Positions 10,924 through 22,541 of a stretch of DNA of 64,000 nt are shown one piece after another (position 1 is the first letter of the stretch; the number at the start of each line of letters is the position of its first letter). Source of the stretch: Halictus rubicundus (lineage: Eukaryota; Arthropoda; Insecta; Hymenoptera; Halictidae). The stretch is from positions 7,288,310 through 7,352,309 of the forward strand of contig NC_135152.1 of NCBI RefSeq assembly GCF_050948215.1, in the 5' to 3' direction. Below the pieces are notes generated by a model that saw nothing but the letters and a program-made list of their open reading frames with translations, had not been told where the DNA came from and did not search any database. The position numbers and the translations under genes are program-made.

Positions 10924-13900
10924 GTAACGATACTTGCTCACGTGTTCTCGTAGAGATCGCCTAAACAGCAGACACGAACCAATAATTGTTAATGTCTATC
11001 TATATATACATATTATACATATATATTATATACAATCGTTGAAACGTTCGGGGCGCGATCACGATCGCTGGATCATCCCCGGCCCACTTCCCAGCCCCGA
11101 AAACCCCCTGAGAAAGTATGTTCGATCTAGCGTGACGACACGATCGACGCGTACAAAACGTCCACTTGGTGTTTCGTTCGCTTTGCACGTTTCGTACACC
11201 TTGTACATAGGTAGGTTTAGTTTTGTACTATCGCAAGGAGAGTAAGCTAATGATGAGGACCCGAGGTAACCGATCATTGTGCCGCGTTCCCCGGCGGAGT
11301 TAGGCGAATGGAAGTTGGAGAGAGTGTCGTGCGCATAATGATAATTTATATACGAATCTACATCTAGATATTATTATGAATAAAGAGTTGTTAAGAAAAA
11401 CCGATGGTTCGATCATTCTCGCGGAATTGTGTGCTTTCGTTTGAACCCTCGGACAACAATGGTCGGGTCTACTCTGATCCAGGGTATGAATTTCGTCGTT
11501 ACACCATTTTAACAATTCAAATTTTGAAATGTATCTTAAAGAAATTGATAAATGGGACTGGTTGAATAAAGTATGTTGAACAATTACAAAAAATTAATTT
11601 GAATAGAACTTGACTTGCGCAGTTATAGATCAAGCGGTGATCGATCAAGTTCCTTAGATCGCCGCAGGGCGTCGCTAGAAGTAGGAATGTCTCGAGTCAT
11701 GAATGTTTACATCGGTAATCTTGAATATTATGTCACGATTCGCTGAGAAATGTCAGGAACTGAAGGAAAAGTAATAACAATGGGAAACACAGTACTTTGG
11801 AACGAGTAGTAGCTTTATTATCAATTTTTACATCTGATCTGCTAACAGTATCGATACCAGTAAACTGGAATTGTTAAAAATTTGCTATTAACACTATTTA
11901 CAATGCAATAACTACGATTACAATGTAATTACAATCGAATTTCGACCAATACAAATATTACAATTAAATGTTAATTTAATGTACTGCCGATTTGAAAAGA
12001 CTTAGCTCGTTTTTAGGTTAGGTTTTCAAAAGGACTCCGCAGTGCCTGTCCAATTCAATTGGACTGTTAATTAAATTCTCAGAAACTGTCGAGGTTCATT
12101 GTTATGCTGTATCCTCTTGGAGAACTGGCTGATAAGAGGACGCTAGCAAAGTCGAGAAATATCTTCCCTCTTTGTCAGAGACAAACTGTAACAATAAGAT
12201 TGTTTTGATGCCGTTCCTGTAGAACCCATTTCCGCGTCGCTACTTTTCCTATTTTCGTCGAATGACTAATAGTCATAGAAATAATTATTCATTTCAGAAT
12301 TATCAAGTTGAATCATCAACTGCCGTCTCTAGGAGTCTGTCGGCCAAGATAGTCCTCTGTAAACAATTCCATTACAATACGTTCCGATCAACTTATTATT
12401 CAATATTATTTTAGACTCGATAAGAGATTAGAGGGGAGGATGCGTGACTCAAACGACTATATTATCTTTCAGTAGCATTTTCATTGCCTATTGTTTCATC
12501 CACCCTGTTCTTTGTTTTCCTTCAGATAAATCTTTTAAAATAGCAATATTTATCCTCCTTGTACTTTTATGCTTCGTTATATGTTCATGTTCGATATCAA
12601 TTTGGAAAGGTATAAATGTCAGTAAAGTGTGTCAGGGTATGGAATATACGAAAAAATGGTAATTTATGTGCACATAGTAATGCGATATTAATTTCTACAA
12701 GTGTTATTTAACAACCAAAACGGAACTGGGCAGTTGCGTGTCCGATAAGATACAAAAGAAACAAGATAATAAAATTGCAAGATCTAAATAAATTAACCGG
12801 AGATTATGCACAAACTGAAGTGTGAACAACGAAGACCCTTGTAACAGGATGTTAAACTAATCATAATTATCGTGCAAGCATAAACGGTGTCGCTTCCTGA
12901 TGATTAGCAGTGCTCAAATAGTCAATAGAAAACCCTAAAAATACAGCAACTCAATGGTACTATGCGACACGTCCGTCTACCTATTTAAATAATTGTACGA
13001 TATTTTTCTCGGATGGCAAACGAAATGCATCGATTTCGTTGCGAGTGCATTTCCATGTCTTTGGTATGCAGGACGTGTTGTCAATTCTATAAATACAGAA
13101 ACAATTGTCCTCAATCGATACAACGCAATATTTGAATCGACGTAATGTCAAATATTCGTACGATCAATAAACGTGCTGAACAATGCACTTCGCGTGCATC
13201 AACGCCTCGGTATTTATAAAGTGTACAGTTTTTAACCGTTCCAGTCTGCGAGAACTAGTCCAACGTTCAAAATTTTCATAAAAAATCGTAATATAAATGT
13301 TGAGGACGAGGTCGTAAAACATCGTGTCTGCCATGTCGAGGTTGAGAACCACTGTCGCACAATATATAGTTCCGCAGCAACCTGAAATTGCCGAGAGTCA
13401 CCTACCGCGACCGACTTACCTGTAATAACGGTCATTACTGACTTTCAATAAGGTAATAAACATTCCGGCTTTGCTTGAATACAACTAATCAAAAAGATTA
13501 GAGCCGTCACAAACGTCTGTAGCTATTTCTGCAATCGTTATCAACTATAGCGTGCAGGAAATGTACCTCTTAATCGATCTGGAGATGCACCATAGACATT
13601 GTAATCTTTATGCAAGTAGGAAAAGCTAGTAGCGGATCTTTATGCACGTTCACGTTGTTTCATTAAAATGCATACCTTGACAACGTAGGAAAAAAAGGAC
13701 ACTACATTTTTTCGTCGCGTTGTTATTTTTTCTAATTGGATTTTATTTGGTGACAAAGTCGGGCAATATTTGATGCAATCAAGGATTTTACAATTATACT
13801 GAAAGGTTTGATTACAAATTACTCTACAATTGCTATTCTGATGTTTGTAGTAAACAATCGAATTTTATCAATCGATTAATCACGATTTTCGATGACTAAT

Positions 13901-14866
13901 TGTTTTCAACCGAATATATGCGCGTGTACAGTCACAAAAATCTACAAGTATACATTTTGAAAAATATTTTATGAACATTGATTCATTTGTTAATATTTTA
14001 CTAAAAAATGTGTGCCGTATTTTCACATAAGAAATTAAAAAGTACAGATGTTGTATATATAAATACGGATGAGATTAGTCGTTACATTATTGCGGTAATA
14101 AGAATGAATTTCGTGCGAATTTTATTTAAAGGAATATTTCAAATGTAGCAGCGGGTAGACTTGTACAACTGCATACATTTTCGATATAAATTCTTCGAAA
14201 ACAAACTATTCAAATTTGGTACGCATTCGAACACAAACGCTGTTGGTCCTTCTATGCACCACACCCTCCCTCTCATACCTCAAATTTAAACCGACATTTC
14301 CCTAATGGAACAATCTTCCAGAGGTTGCTATCGCTGAATAAAAAACCGTGTAAAATGGTTTGAAACTTTGAAAAAGTACGTTATTTGTCAGGTAAATGCG
14401 GATAGATCCTCTAGATATTGTGGAGCACCTGGAACCAGAGGTCGCCAACGTTTGGTTCGGCCGTTGAATTATTAAGGAAACGGACGGTGGTGTTCGGCGA
14501 CTGGTTGAGAACCGTTTGGGACGTCTTCTGCTGCACGTCAATGCCCGAACTGTCAAGACCGCTTGGCGAGCGAACGGTGACAACCTCGATAAAGTTTGCT
14601 CTGTGCGCGAGATATCGGTTCGGTCGTCCGCGAGCGAATTTTCGGCTCGGGATCAGTCAACGGCGATTAGTCAGCGCGAGTCACTGACTAGCGCGGTACA
14701 CACCACACGCATACCTTTGGATCACGTCGAGCGGACTGACGTCGTACAGCTAAGAGCATAAATGACTACATGTCAAAGGCAGTGAGCGGCGTACTTTGAG
14801 TGAAAACCCTTTGATTTTTTACACCGAGTCAAAGGAGCTGGACACATCCCGCGAACACTCGCGAAA

Positions 14867-15982
14867 ATGCTGGCGCTCATCAATCGGATCCTGGACTGGT
14901 TCAAGTCCCTCTTCTGGAAAGAGGAGATGGAGCTCACTCTCGTCGGCTTGCAGTACAGTGGAAAAACTACCTTCGTAAATGTCATCGCGGTACGAAACGC
15001 TATTGTTCGATCTCGCGGTTCGATCCATCAAATTTTTTAGTTGGGTCCTCGCCGATCGACGATCTCTAGATTTTTTAACGTTAACGTTCTTCCCGATGAG
15101 GGACACACGCAGCGGTTTGGTTAGGTTTTCATACTCCGTTCGATGTAACTCGAGTGACATCGGTGTAAACCGTCAATGTACCCGCCCTTGAATCAGCCCT
15201 TCATAAATTCGATTTTTCTTTCGATTCGAGTTTTACTTGGTAATCGAACGGATGCTACGTATTTGCTACATTTTGGAAAGATTCAGCGAAACTGTCATAT
15301 TTTGTTTATAAATTTAATTCGGATGTTAGGGTGGACCTACTCCCACCTTTAACTGTGCAGCGAACGCAACGACCGTCATGATACACAGTATTATAAACAG
15401 CGCTAGATAAGAAGTTGAATACTAACAAAAGTTAGCTTTCGCGACACTGACTTGTATTTTTCTTGCAGTCGGGACAATTCAGCGAGGACATGATTCCCAC
15501 TGTAGGGTTCAACATGCGCAAAATAACGAAAGGCAATGTCACTATAAAAGTATGGGACATTGGAGGCCAACCAAGGTTTAGATCCATGTGGGAAAGATAC
15601 TGTAGAGGCGTGAATGCGATAGTATACATGGTGGACGCAGCGGATCCTGAGAAAATAGAAGCGAGTCGCAACGAGTTGCACAATTTGTTGGATAAACCTC
15701 AGTTGGCTGGTATTCCAGTATTGGTGCTCGGCAACAAAAGGGATCTATCTCACGCTTTAGATGAGAATGGACTCATAGAAAGAATGTATGTGGATATTCT
15801 TTGATAGAACGTATTCAAAATGTGGCACGTCGAAATAATCGATATGTACTTCTTGTTTTAGGAATCTAGCTGCTATTCAAGATCGTGAAATCTGTTGCTA
15901 TAGTATCTCGTGCAAAGAAAAAGACAATATCGATATTACATTGCAGTGGCTTATAGCACATTCTAGAAGTGGTGTTCGCTAA
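14867..15982 (+). CDS. Arl8: ADP-ribosylation factor-like GTPase Arl8
   Basis: Exons 14867-14989, 15469-15785 and 15862-15982 give a 186-residue protein, the usual Arl8 length. Arl8 is a small GTPase on lysosomes and synaptic-vesicle precursors. It recruits kinesin adaptors and the HOPS complex to move and fuse lysosomes. The N-terminal amphipathic helix (MLALINRILDWFKSLF) replaces the myristoylation signal of Arfs: residue 2 is Leu, not Gly. G motifs are all present: P-loop GLQYSGKT (27-34), switch I PTVGFNM (51-57), WDIGGQ (70-75), NKRD (130-133) and SCK (163-165). The start is fixed by the helix and the following EEMELTLVG. Exon 2 ends mid-codon (AT) and exon 3 supplies G, which restores the expected RMNLAAIQDREICC. 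No oddities are seen. Confidence 0.97.
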
Positions 15983-17269
15983 TACGTGTAAAATCTTTTG
16001 TTCTTATACATTCTTATCGGAAAAAACCCAAGATATTGATAGCAGAATTGGGATCAAACGTGCGAGGAAGTGTTCGGCAATTTTCATTCTGAATTGAGCG
16101 ATTATCGTAGAAAAAAAAGTTCTTTTTGAAAAATCTAAGCTTTAGCTGTCCTTTGTTCAGGCGAATATATATATACATAAAGAGAAAACAAAAAAAGATC
16201 GTAGAAAATGTCGTGGAAAAAAATACCAAGGAAGTTATGCTTAAGCCAAATATGTTCGAGCGAACGGTAACCGAGACACATACAATACATCCTTGCGAGC
16301 ACTTTTAGGGGATAAGTGAACTTTTTTATATTGCGTTTTTAGGTGATCAGTTCGAGTAAACACTGCTGTTGTTCTAATACATAAAACCATCAGACGAGAA
16401 AATAGCATTTAAACGGTTAACGTAGAGACAATGGTAGCTAGTACGAATACAAGCGCAAAATAATATCAATTTATCATATAGTACACATTCTCGGAAATAT
16501 TTAATTACCATTTAATACATCACGGCATAGAGATTACGTACATTCGATCGCTATATGTACACGAATATGACGCTAAGTAAACTTGTATAATTAATGGAGA
16601 ATGATTAACTATATTATACCGATTTATTATGATCCTCGGGAAAATATGACAGTTGTGTTATGTATATACACGTATATATATATATAAATATGAGAAGAAT
16701 AAAATGATGTAATCCATTTTTTTAAATGGAGGATCGTCTTGAAGGAATTTCTACAATCATTGAAGAAAAGAAAAATAAAATATTGTATGTTTTTAAAACG
16801 ACAATATTTAACGAAAATTTTTAACCATTGAAACCAAAGATCAAAGCAGAGTTAAGCAGTGTTTAATGCAATTAACGATTAACAGTTACATCGGATTGTA
16901 ATTAACTATCGAATTCTTAATTTAACTGATGCATAATTGCAATTAGCTAGAACACATGTTTAATCGTCAATTGGATTAACGATTCAATGAGATGTTAGTA
17001 ATTAATATTTTTAATTCGACGATTGGCGGTTAATATTTCAAATTGAACAGAATAAAACATTTAAATCGACTGCTCGACTCTGGTTCGACGAGTTCTGATT
17101 GGTCGATGTATATGACGTCATTGTGCAATCGATTATATGTTAAGTCGAGATTCGATATACGATGTTGTTTGTGTTTGTATGTTGCGTATTATGTGTCACT
17201 GGGGGACGAACTATATTCGAAGAACGATAATAGTGTTTCAAACATTGATACTGATTTGAAGTATTTAAA
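15983..17269. other. Arl8 3' UTR and intergenic gap
   Basis: AT-rich sequence follows the Arl8 stop. An AATAAA at 16698-16703 is a plausible polyadenylation signal and another lies near 16766. A GC-richer stretch at about 17075-17130 may belong to the FAM32A promoter. I see no other gene. Confidence 0.4.
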
Positions 17270-18057
17270 ATGCCAGCGTCAGCCGAAGAGGATCCCTATG
17301 CACACGCGGCTAAGGGTCTTTTGAAATTGAAAAATGATCAAGGCGTCAGCAAAAAGTATGTAAACGGATTTCACTCTTACTTTTAGGTTATGTAGATGTT
17401 TTGACAGATGACTCCGAAAAATGAAGTTTCGTGAGACTGTGTCTTTCAATATATAACGAATGATCAATAGTTTAATTCGTTTTTAAACTGATTGGTTACG
17501 ATCGAAATAAAATTGTTCGATTTGCATCAAGCATCGACACTTGTTTCTGCTCTGCAACCCTTTACAGAATACGAAATAGAAATATTTTTGTATGTACAGA
17601 TAAATAGTTAGTAAAAGCATTTCTCCCAATTAGGAAAAAAAACAAGGAAGGTAAGAAGAAGAAGTTGGTAGAAGTGTCGAAAATTGAAGAAGAAGAGAAA
17701 CCCAAAGAGATGGAAATCAAGAGAACGAAAGCAGAAATAGCTTTCCAAAAAATGCAAGAGAAAATGGTAGGTGATTGTGTTTAACACTAGATTTACGGAT
17801 CATAGGAAAGTGACTACTTTATGTATTCCCTTATCCGTAAATTATAAATATTAGAACGTGTCCCATAAATCTAGTGTTCATATTAATTTTCTATTCTTAA
17901 GGAATTCGCACTGTCACCGTATTATTATTTACAGCAAACCGAAAGAATAAAACAAAAAGCCTCTATGACACACAAACAACGAGTAGAAGAATTCAACAGA
18001 CACTTGGACAGTTTAACAGAACACTTCGACATACCGAAAGTCAGCTGGACTAAGTAA
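17270..18057 (+). CDS. FAM32A-like nuclear protein
   Basis: Exons 17270-17355, 17634-17766 and 17935-18057 give 113 residues; vertebrate FAM32A is about 112. The C-terminus is highly diagnostic: KASMTHKQRVEEFNRHLDSL, TEHFDIPKVSWTK and stop. The N-terminal GLLKLK and the Lys-rich middle (KKNKEGKKKK) also match the family. FAM32A (OTAG-12) is a small nuclear protein found in late spliceosomal complexes, where its C-terminal tail reaches the active site; a splicing role here is by homology only. The conserved C-terminal IPKVSW tail is intact. Exon phases agree: AA plus G across intron 1, phase 0 at intron 2. Intron 2 carries a short TTAA-flanked element. The gene is convergent with the secreted-protein gene that ends at 18487. 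Confidence 0.93.
17785..17876. mobile_element. TTAA-flanked MITE (piggyBac-like ends) in FAM32A intron 2
   Basis: CACTAGATTTACGG at the left is mirrored by ATAAATCTAGTG at the right. Flanks are TTAA (17781-17784) and TTCA (17877-17880), compatible with a TTAA target duplication with one change. The element is 92 bp. Related ends occur at 37735, 29690, 43913 and 57140. Confidence 0.5.
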
Positions 18058-18486
18058 ACTATTTATATATATATGTTCTCGTTTGTTAGCACTTTATTTA
18101 AACATATACAGTGTAAACATAAATAATCACAATAGTATTTAAAGTTCTTCATTTCTGCTCTTATATAAAATTGTACTTTACTGCAAATGTTTATAAAAAA
18201 ATATAAATATCAGATCTCTACTCCTAAGATGAAAAGTCTTATGGTTACACGTGTTTGATTCGTATGGACAAATGTAACGCTAAACATTAAAATACAATAA
18301 GGCAGATCTCTTGATGTTTTTTTTTAACATCGTCAGAACATCATGGTGTGTAGCTATTCGTTAATAACATGTAATGTACATTATACGAGTACGTTGTATA
18401 ATATAAAATGCAATATACAAATTTAACAAAGTGTATATACACAAAATGGACGGATCTTATATATTAAAAATGGACGGAATTATCGG
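18058..18486. other. Convergent 3' UTR region
   Basis: This AT-rich gap separates the stop codons of two convergent genes. TTTATT at 18094-18099 reads AATAAA on the minus strand and could end the secreted-protein transcript, about 390 bases past its stop. This would overlap the FAM32A 3' UTR. No other feature is seen. Confidence 0.4.
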
Positions 18487-21408
18487 CTAAAATCTAGATC
18501 CGATTAATAGTACTACGCTAATTAAAATACTTGTAATAATGGACGGATATGAATATTTTGTACCTCCGCTGCCATACTGAAATATTTTTATGTAATTCTC
18601 TGTTACCTTCCAAGGGTTGCTGCCATCGTCAAAGTACATCGGACATTGATCGCGTTCTCTTTCGTACTCCTGTATTCGAAATTACGTTTAGTACATGCAA
18701 TGATTAATAACAATAACATTCACAATAACAGTGGCATGCAGTAGTTTACCTGCATTTCTAATGCAACTGCAGCACCCTCGGTATAATTATTACTCGTGAC
18801 ATCTTGCTTAAGGTCGCAGAAGGGACCGATAGCTTGAGACATGAGGACTTTGTTCAAATCGGCTCTTTGATACACCCAACAACGGTATTTGCTGAAGGGA
18901 TCCAACTCGTCGTAAGTTATCAAGTATGATTTCAAGTTCTCCTTCCAAAATCCGATGCATTTCATTTTGTAATCGGGCAGACCTGCACGTTAGAAAAATT
19001 AATTAGGGGACGAAGGTTAAGTATTTTATTCGCGCGCCTAATGCATTGCGAGTGACAAGAGCTTACTGTAAATGTCTACAGGTCTTCCCAAATGATCGAC
19101 AGACAGGCAATAGGTCTCGTCAATGGCGATTTCCTTCTGGTCAGTATCGCACACGGAGAAATCCGAAATGTTTTGCTTGCAATAAATATTCGGACGAGGC
19201 GATAACGTCACTCCACCCAAAATTCTAGTCTCGAACAGAATATCCCCTTTCTGATTGAACATGTATTTGCCAGCCACAGGACACCGCACCGGTACAGGAT
19301 CCTTCGCTATAATTCGATTCATTAAATGATGTAGAGCAAAATTTTCGTTTTATCATACTAACACAGGAACAAATCATATTTCCATTCTTCTTTGTTGGGG
19401 AACTGTACCCAGGAGCAGACCGTGTGGAAATCGTCCTTGATTACTGCAATACCTCGTCGATACCGGATGATGTTATGGTGACGACGTACGAAGTCGAAGC
19501 AGACGTAATCTTTTTGACTGAAAACGCGATTAACTTGATCATTACAGTATCGGGAAATATACAAGGTGATTCAAGTGACTAAATGTGCTACCGAAATTAC
19601 TTGTAAATTACTTGGTATATGAAGAAATGGTGGAAACGAAAGTTGTATGGTTTCAGGAGTAGCATACAATGTAATAATTCATTTTTTTTTCTATTTTACT
19701 TTTATATCAAGATATAAAGATCACCTTAAGTTTCTTCATTGTAAAAGGTAAATTTTAATCTTATGGTTGAAGAGTGCATTGAATCCTGACTGAAATCTAT
19801 GAGGGCATATGCGGTCGAAAACTAATAGTTACTGAGATATTCTCTACAAATGATTTTTATGCAAGCTCAAAATATTCTTCATTGCAAATATGTAATACGT
19901 TTGCGTACCATCCGTCAACAGTTAATCTCGCCATCATCACCCTGGTGTCCCTGGATTCCCGACACACGTAAATCGTACGTCTGTAACGACCTTCGTCAGG
20001 ATACCAGGTTTCAATGATGTGCGTTTCATTGATGAATATATCTGCGTCAATATTAGCCGTATTTATCCATTGTCCGCTCATGTCTTCCGGTAATCTGCAT
20101 CCCGGCTCCACCACTTCTGCTTTAACGGGCGTTACCCTTAAACGCTCGGGACTTTTCTCAACAGTTTTCAATTTATTGCACTCCGCTGTAATAGAAACTC
20201 CGATGTAGAGATCGTCGTCTCGGTTCTTTAAGAAACACCTGTATTTCTCATCCTTCCTTGACTCTTTCGTATTCGCAACTGCGAAGAAATGGTTCTTGTC
20301 CACAAACCAGTCTCCCAGGCAACTGTACTCGACCACTGAAATATTTATGGTTTAAAACCGGTAGGCAATGTTATAAAAATTTCGTTTGAATAGATACTAA
20401 TATTACCTCCGTCAAAAGTATTCTTCATTCCAGGACACTTCTTGTAAGTTATATTAAACTTCTGATTGGTTATTAAGAACTGTGTCCCTGCAGTTTGACA
20501 CGATCGGATTTGAGCATCCGGATGATTGCACTCTCCTCTGAACCTGTACCGGTTCTGTAATCGTAACAGAAAAATTAATTGGTAACATTTTTGGGTTCGT
20601 GCACATCTCTATTTAATGCAATTAAGTATCTTGCCTGATATCCAAATTGCCAAACACCTTCCAGAGACGATCTACAGTTCACAGGCACGTAATTTTCAGA
20701 GAACAATGTTATTAACTGTTGATTGGGATTTATACCTTTGCATACATTCTCTACAGTGGGTTCAACATTGTTGGGCAAATTTACACAGCTTGCTAAAGCA
20801 GAAGAAATACAATTATACTATGCAACATGTAATTATATAATTAATGAAAATAATTTTAATTTTGCAGAAAGATCTGTAGTCTAGTAATAAGGTTAGTACC
20901 TTCAAGTTTTTCCAATACATTTACTGTTCTAACAATGAACTTAACACAGTGGTAGCACTGTTCGTGTTGAAATACGAACGTGTAATTAACATGGTACTCT
21001 TCAAGCATATTTATACAAAAACCATGGTCAGTCATTGTCTCTGCATTGATCTCTGTCAAAGTATTTCTGCCATTTTCCCATGAAAACCATGATCCCCTTA
21101 TGACGGAGGGAATTTGACATTCTTGAAGAGAATCTGTGACTGAAAAACAAACATAATTGGTAAATAATTTTCCAGGAATGTGTGATATCGTTAAAACCAA
21201 TCGTTATCGCTTCGGTAAAAAATAATTACGCTTAATGAAATTTTTTTATTGCGACAAAATACAATTTTGTTGCCAACGAAATTCATTTGAAATTGAAGAA
21301 ATCGTGTACGTATAGTAAACAATCATGTTTGATTTTGAAATTCATTAGAAGCTTACCTTGCCACAGAAAATAGAGAGCGAGTAAAAACGAGTGCCACACT
21401 TTTGTCAT
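18487..21408 (-). CDS. Cysteine-rich secreted, probably GPI-anchored insect protein
   Basis: Nine exons read leftwards: 21408-21357, 21139-20900, 20792-20635, 20554-20407, 20335-19909, 19517-19363, 19306-19067, 18982-18750 and 18669-18487. All phases agree and give 611 residues. Residues 1-17 (MTKVWHSFLLALYFLWQ) form a signal peptide. The C-terminus has a small-residue site (YGSGG) followed by a hydrophobic tail (SIITSILISVVLLIG) with no cytoplasmic domain, typical of a GPI signal. Between them are four Cys-rich blocks of about 100-150 residues. Each has paired cysteines, a C..P or CR.SLEG.W-type start and GECNHPD / SCQ words. I believe this matches the insect family annotated with domains of unknown function DUF7042-DUF7045, but I cannot confirm the numbers. 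Function is unknown. Intron 3 appears to use a GC donor. Confidence 0.85.
20861..20883. mobile_element. Right terminal fragment of TAGACTGCGG-family MITE
   Basis: TTTTGCAGAAAGATCTGTAGTCTA matches the family right terminus (TGCATAAAGATCCGCAGTCTA) with a few changes. It lies in the second intron of the secreted-protein gene. No left terminus is present in the 107-bp intron. Confidence 0.45.
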
Positions 21409-22541
21409 GTTGTCATTAAGTCGAACGAGATAATTTGGACGTTGGAAAAAATTCTATTTTAATTATAAATGATCATCCAACGTGTGTTAAAAATGATTTC
21501 CCCAACGCCCATCCCACTTGTTCTTGTGCATGTGAATCATACTCGTGCTGCCATCTGAAAATCGATGTGTTGCATGCGTCAGCATGCATCTATGATTCTT
21601 TGAATTATCCACATTGTAATAATTAAAGTAAGTTTCATTCTTTCATGTACAAGAATTAATGAACAAAAATTATTGAGAATCTCACTGGCAAATGAAACCG
21701 ATTTCATTATGAAATAATATTGCATGTTCACACAAGATAAAATTGCCTAATTTGAGGTATAAGAATAAGGATGTCTCACACAAGTGGAATTTGAAGCTCA
21801 ATTAGAACCGAGAATATGTAAGAATTTCTTGTTGGAATCTTTAATCAAACTTAATGGTCTAAATTTATGGTTGTTATTGTACAATATATTTTCTTGTAAT
21901 ACTTATGATGATTTGGAAAAAGAATTTTAATCTAATTAATGAAGAAAATATCTTCCAAAAATCATACTTCCGTTGGTGAAGCGAATCTATCGCTGGTTTT
22001 AATAGTAATTTCTTTATGTCTTTCGATATAAATGTTTATAAAAATTGTGCTTTAGCAAGATATATATAGTCGTACGTTATATACAATTAATTCGATAGTT
22101 TTGAATTCTAGCGAATACAATTTTTTATAAATTCGTGGAAATCGTATTTGAAATGAACCAAAATTTGTTCAAATTACAAGACTTCATTTGATTACAGTTT
22201 TTCTCTAATATGTACAATTTTTTTTAAAAGGTATCATTAATTACGCTCCTGAAGTTAAAATGATTGCAGTTATCAATATGGAGAATGAATGACATGTGGT
22301 TGCTAAATTTCTAACCACCAATTTTACCAAAAAGGTTCCACATGTATCCCGGAAATCTCATTGAAAGATATACTTGAATGTTTCTGTGTTATGCATGATC
22401 AGATTACCGAAATTTCGCTCGCTCTGAAATTCATTTATAAATAAAAATGTATAAGTCAATCGTTCGTAATTTAATTTAGTGTTACTCGATATAACATAAT
22501 TTATTTTTCGTGAGAACTTGTTATATGCTGTATCAAGAACA
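21409..22541. other. Shared upstream region of two divergent genes
   Basis: This 1.1-kb AT-rich region lies between the start codons of the minus-strand secreted-protein gene and the plus-strand NXF gene. It presumably contains both promoters and 5' UTRs. No motif strong enough to place a transcription start is visible. Confidence 0.4.

Larger units (their letters stand above)
6736..14866. other. Intergenic stretch between elongase and Arl8
   Basis: I find no convincing protein gene in these 8.1 kb. The sequence is mostly AT-rich with short chance reading frames. Recognisable content is the inverted-motif field at 8290-8790 and a MITE at 10576-10923. GC-richer DNA just upstream of Arl8 (about 14420-14866) probably holds its promoter and 5' UTR. 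A 72-codon hydrophobic frame near 12444 starts at GTG and has no family signal. Confidence 0.5.

Noticed and set aside
12444..12662. 72-codon hydrophobic frame
   Set aside because: It starts at GTG, has no homologous motif and lies in AT-rich DNA where such frames arise by chance.
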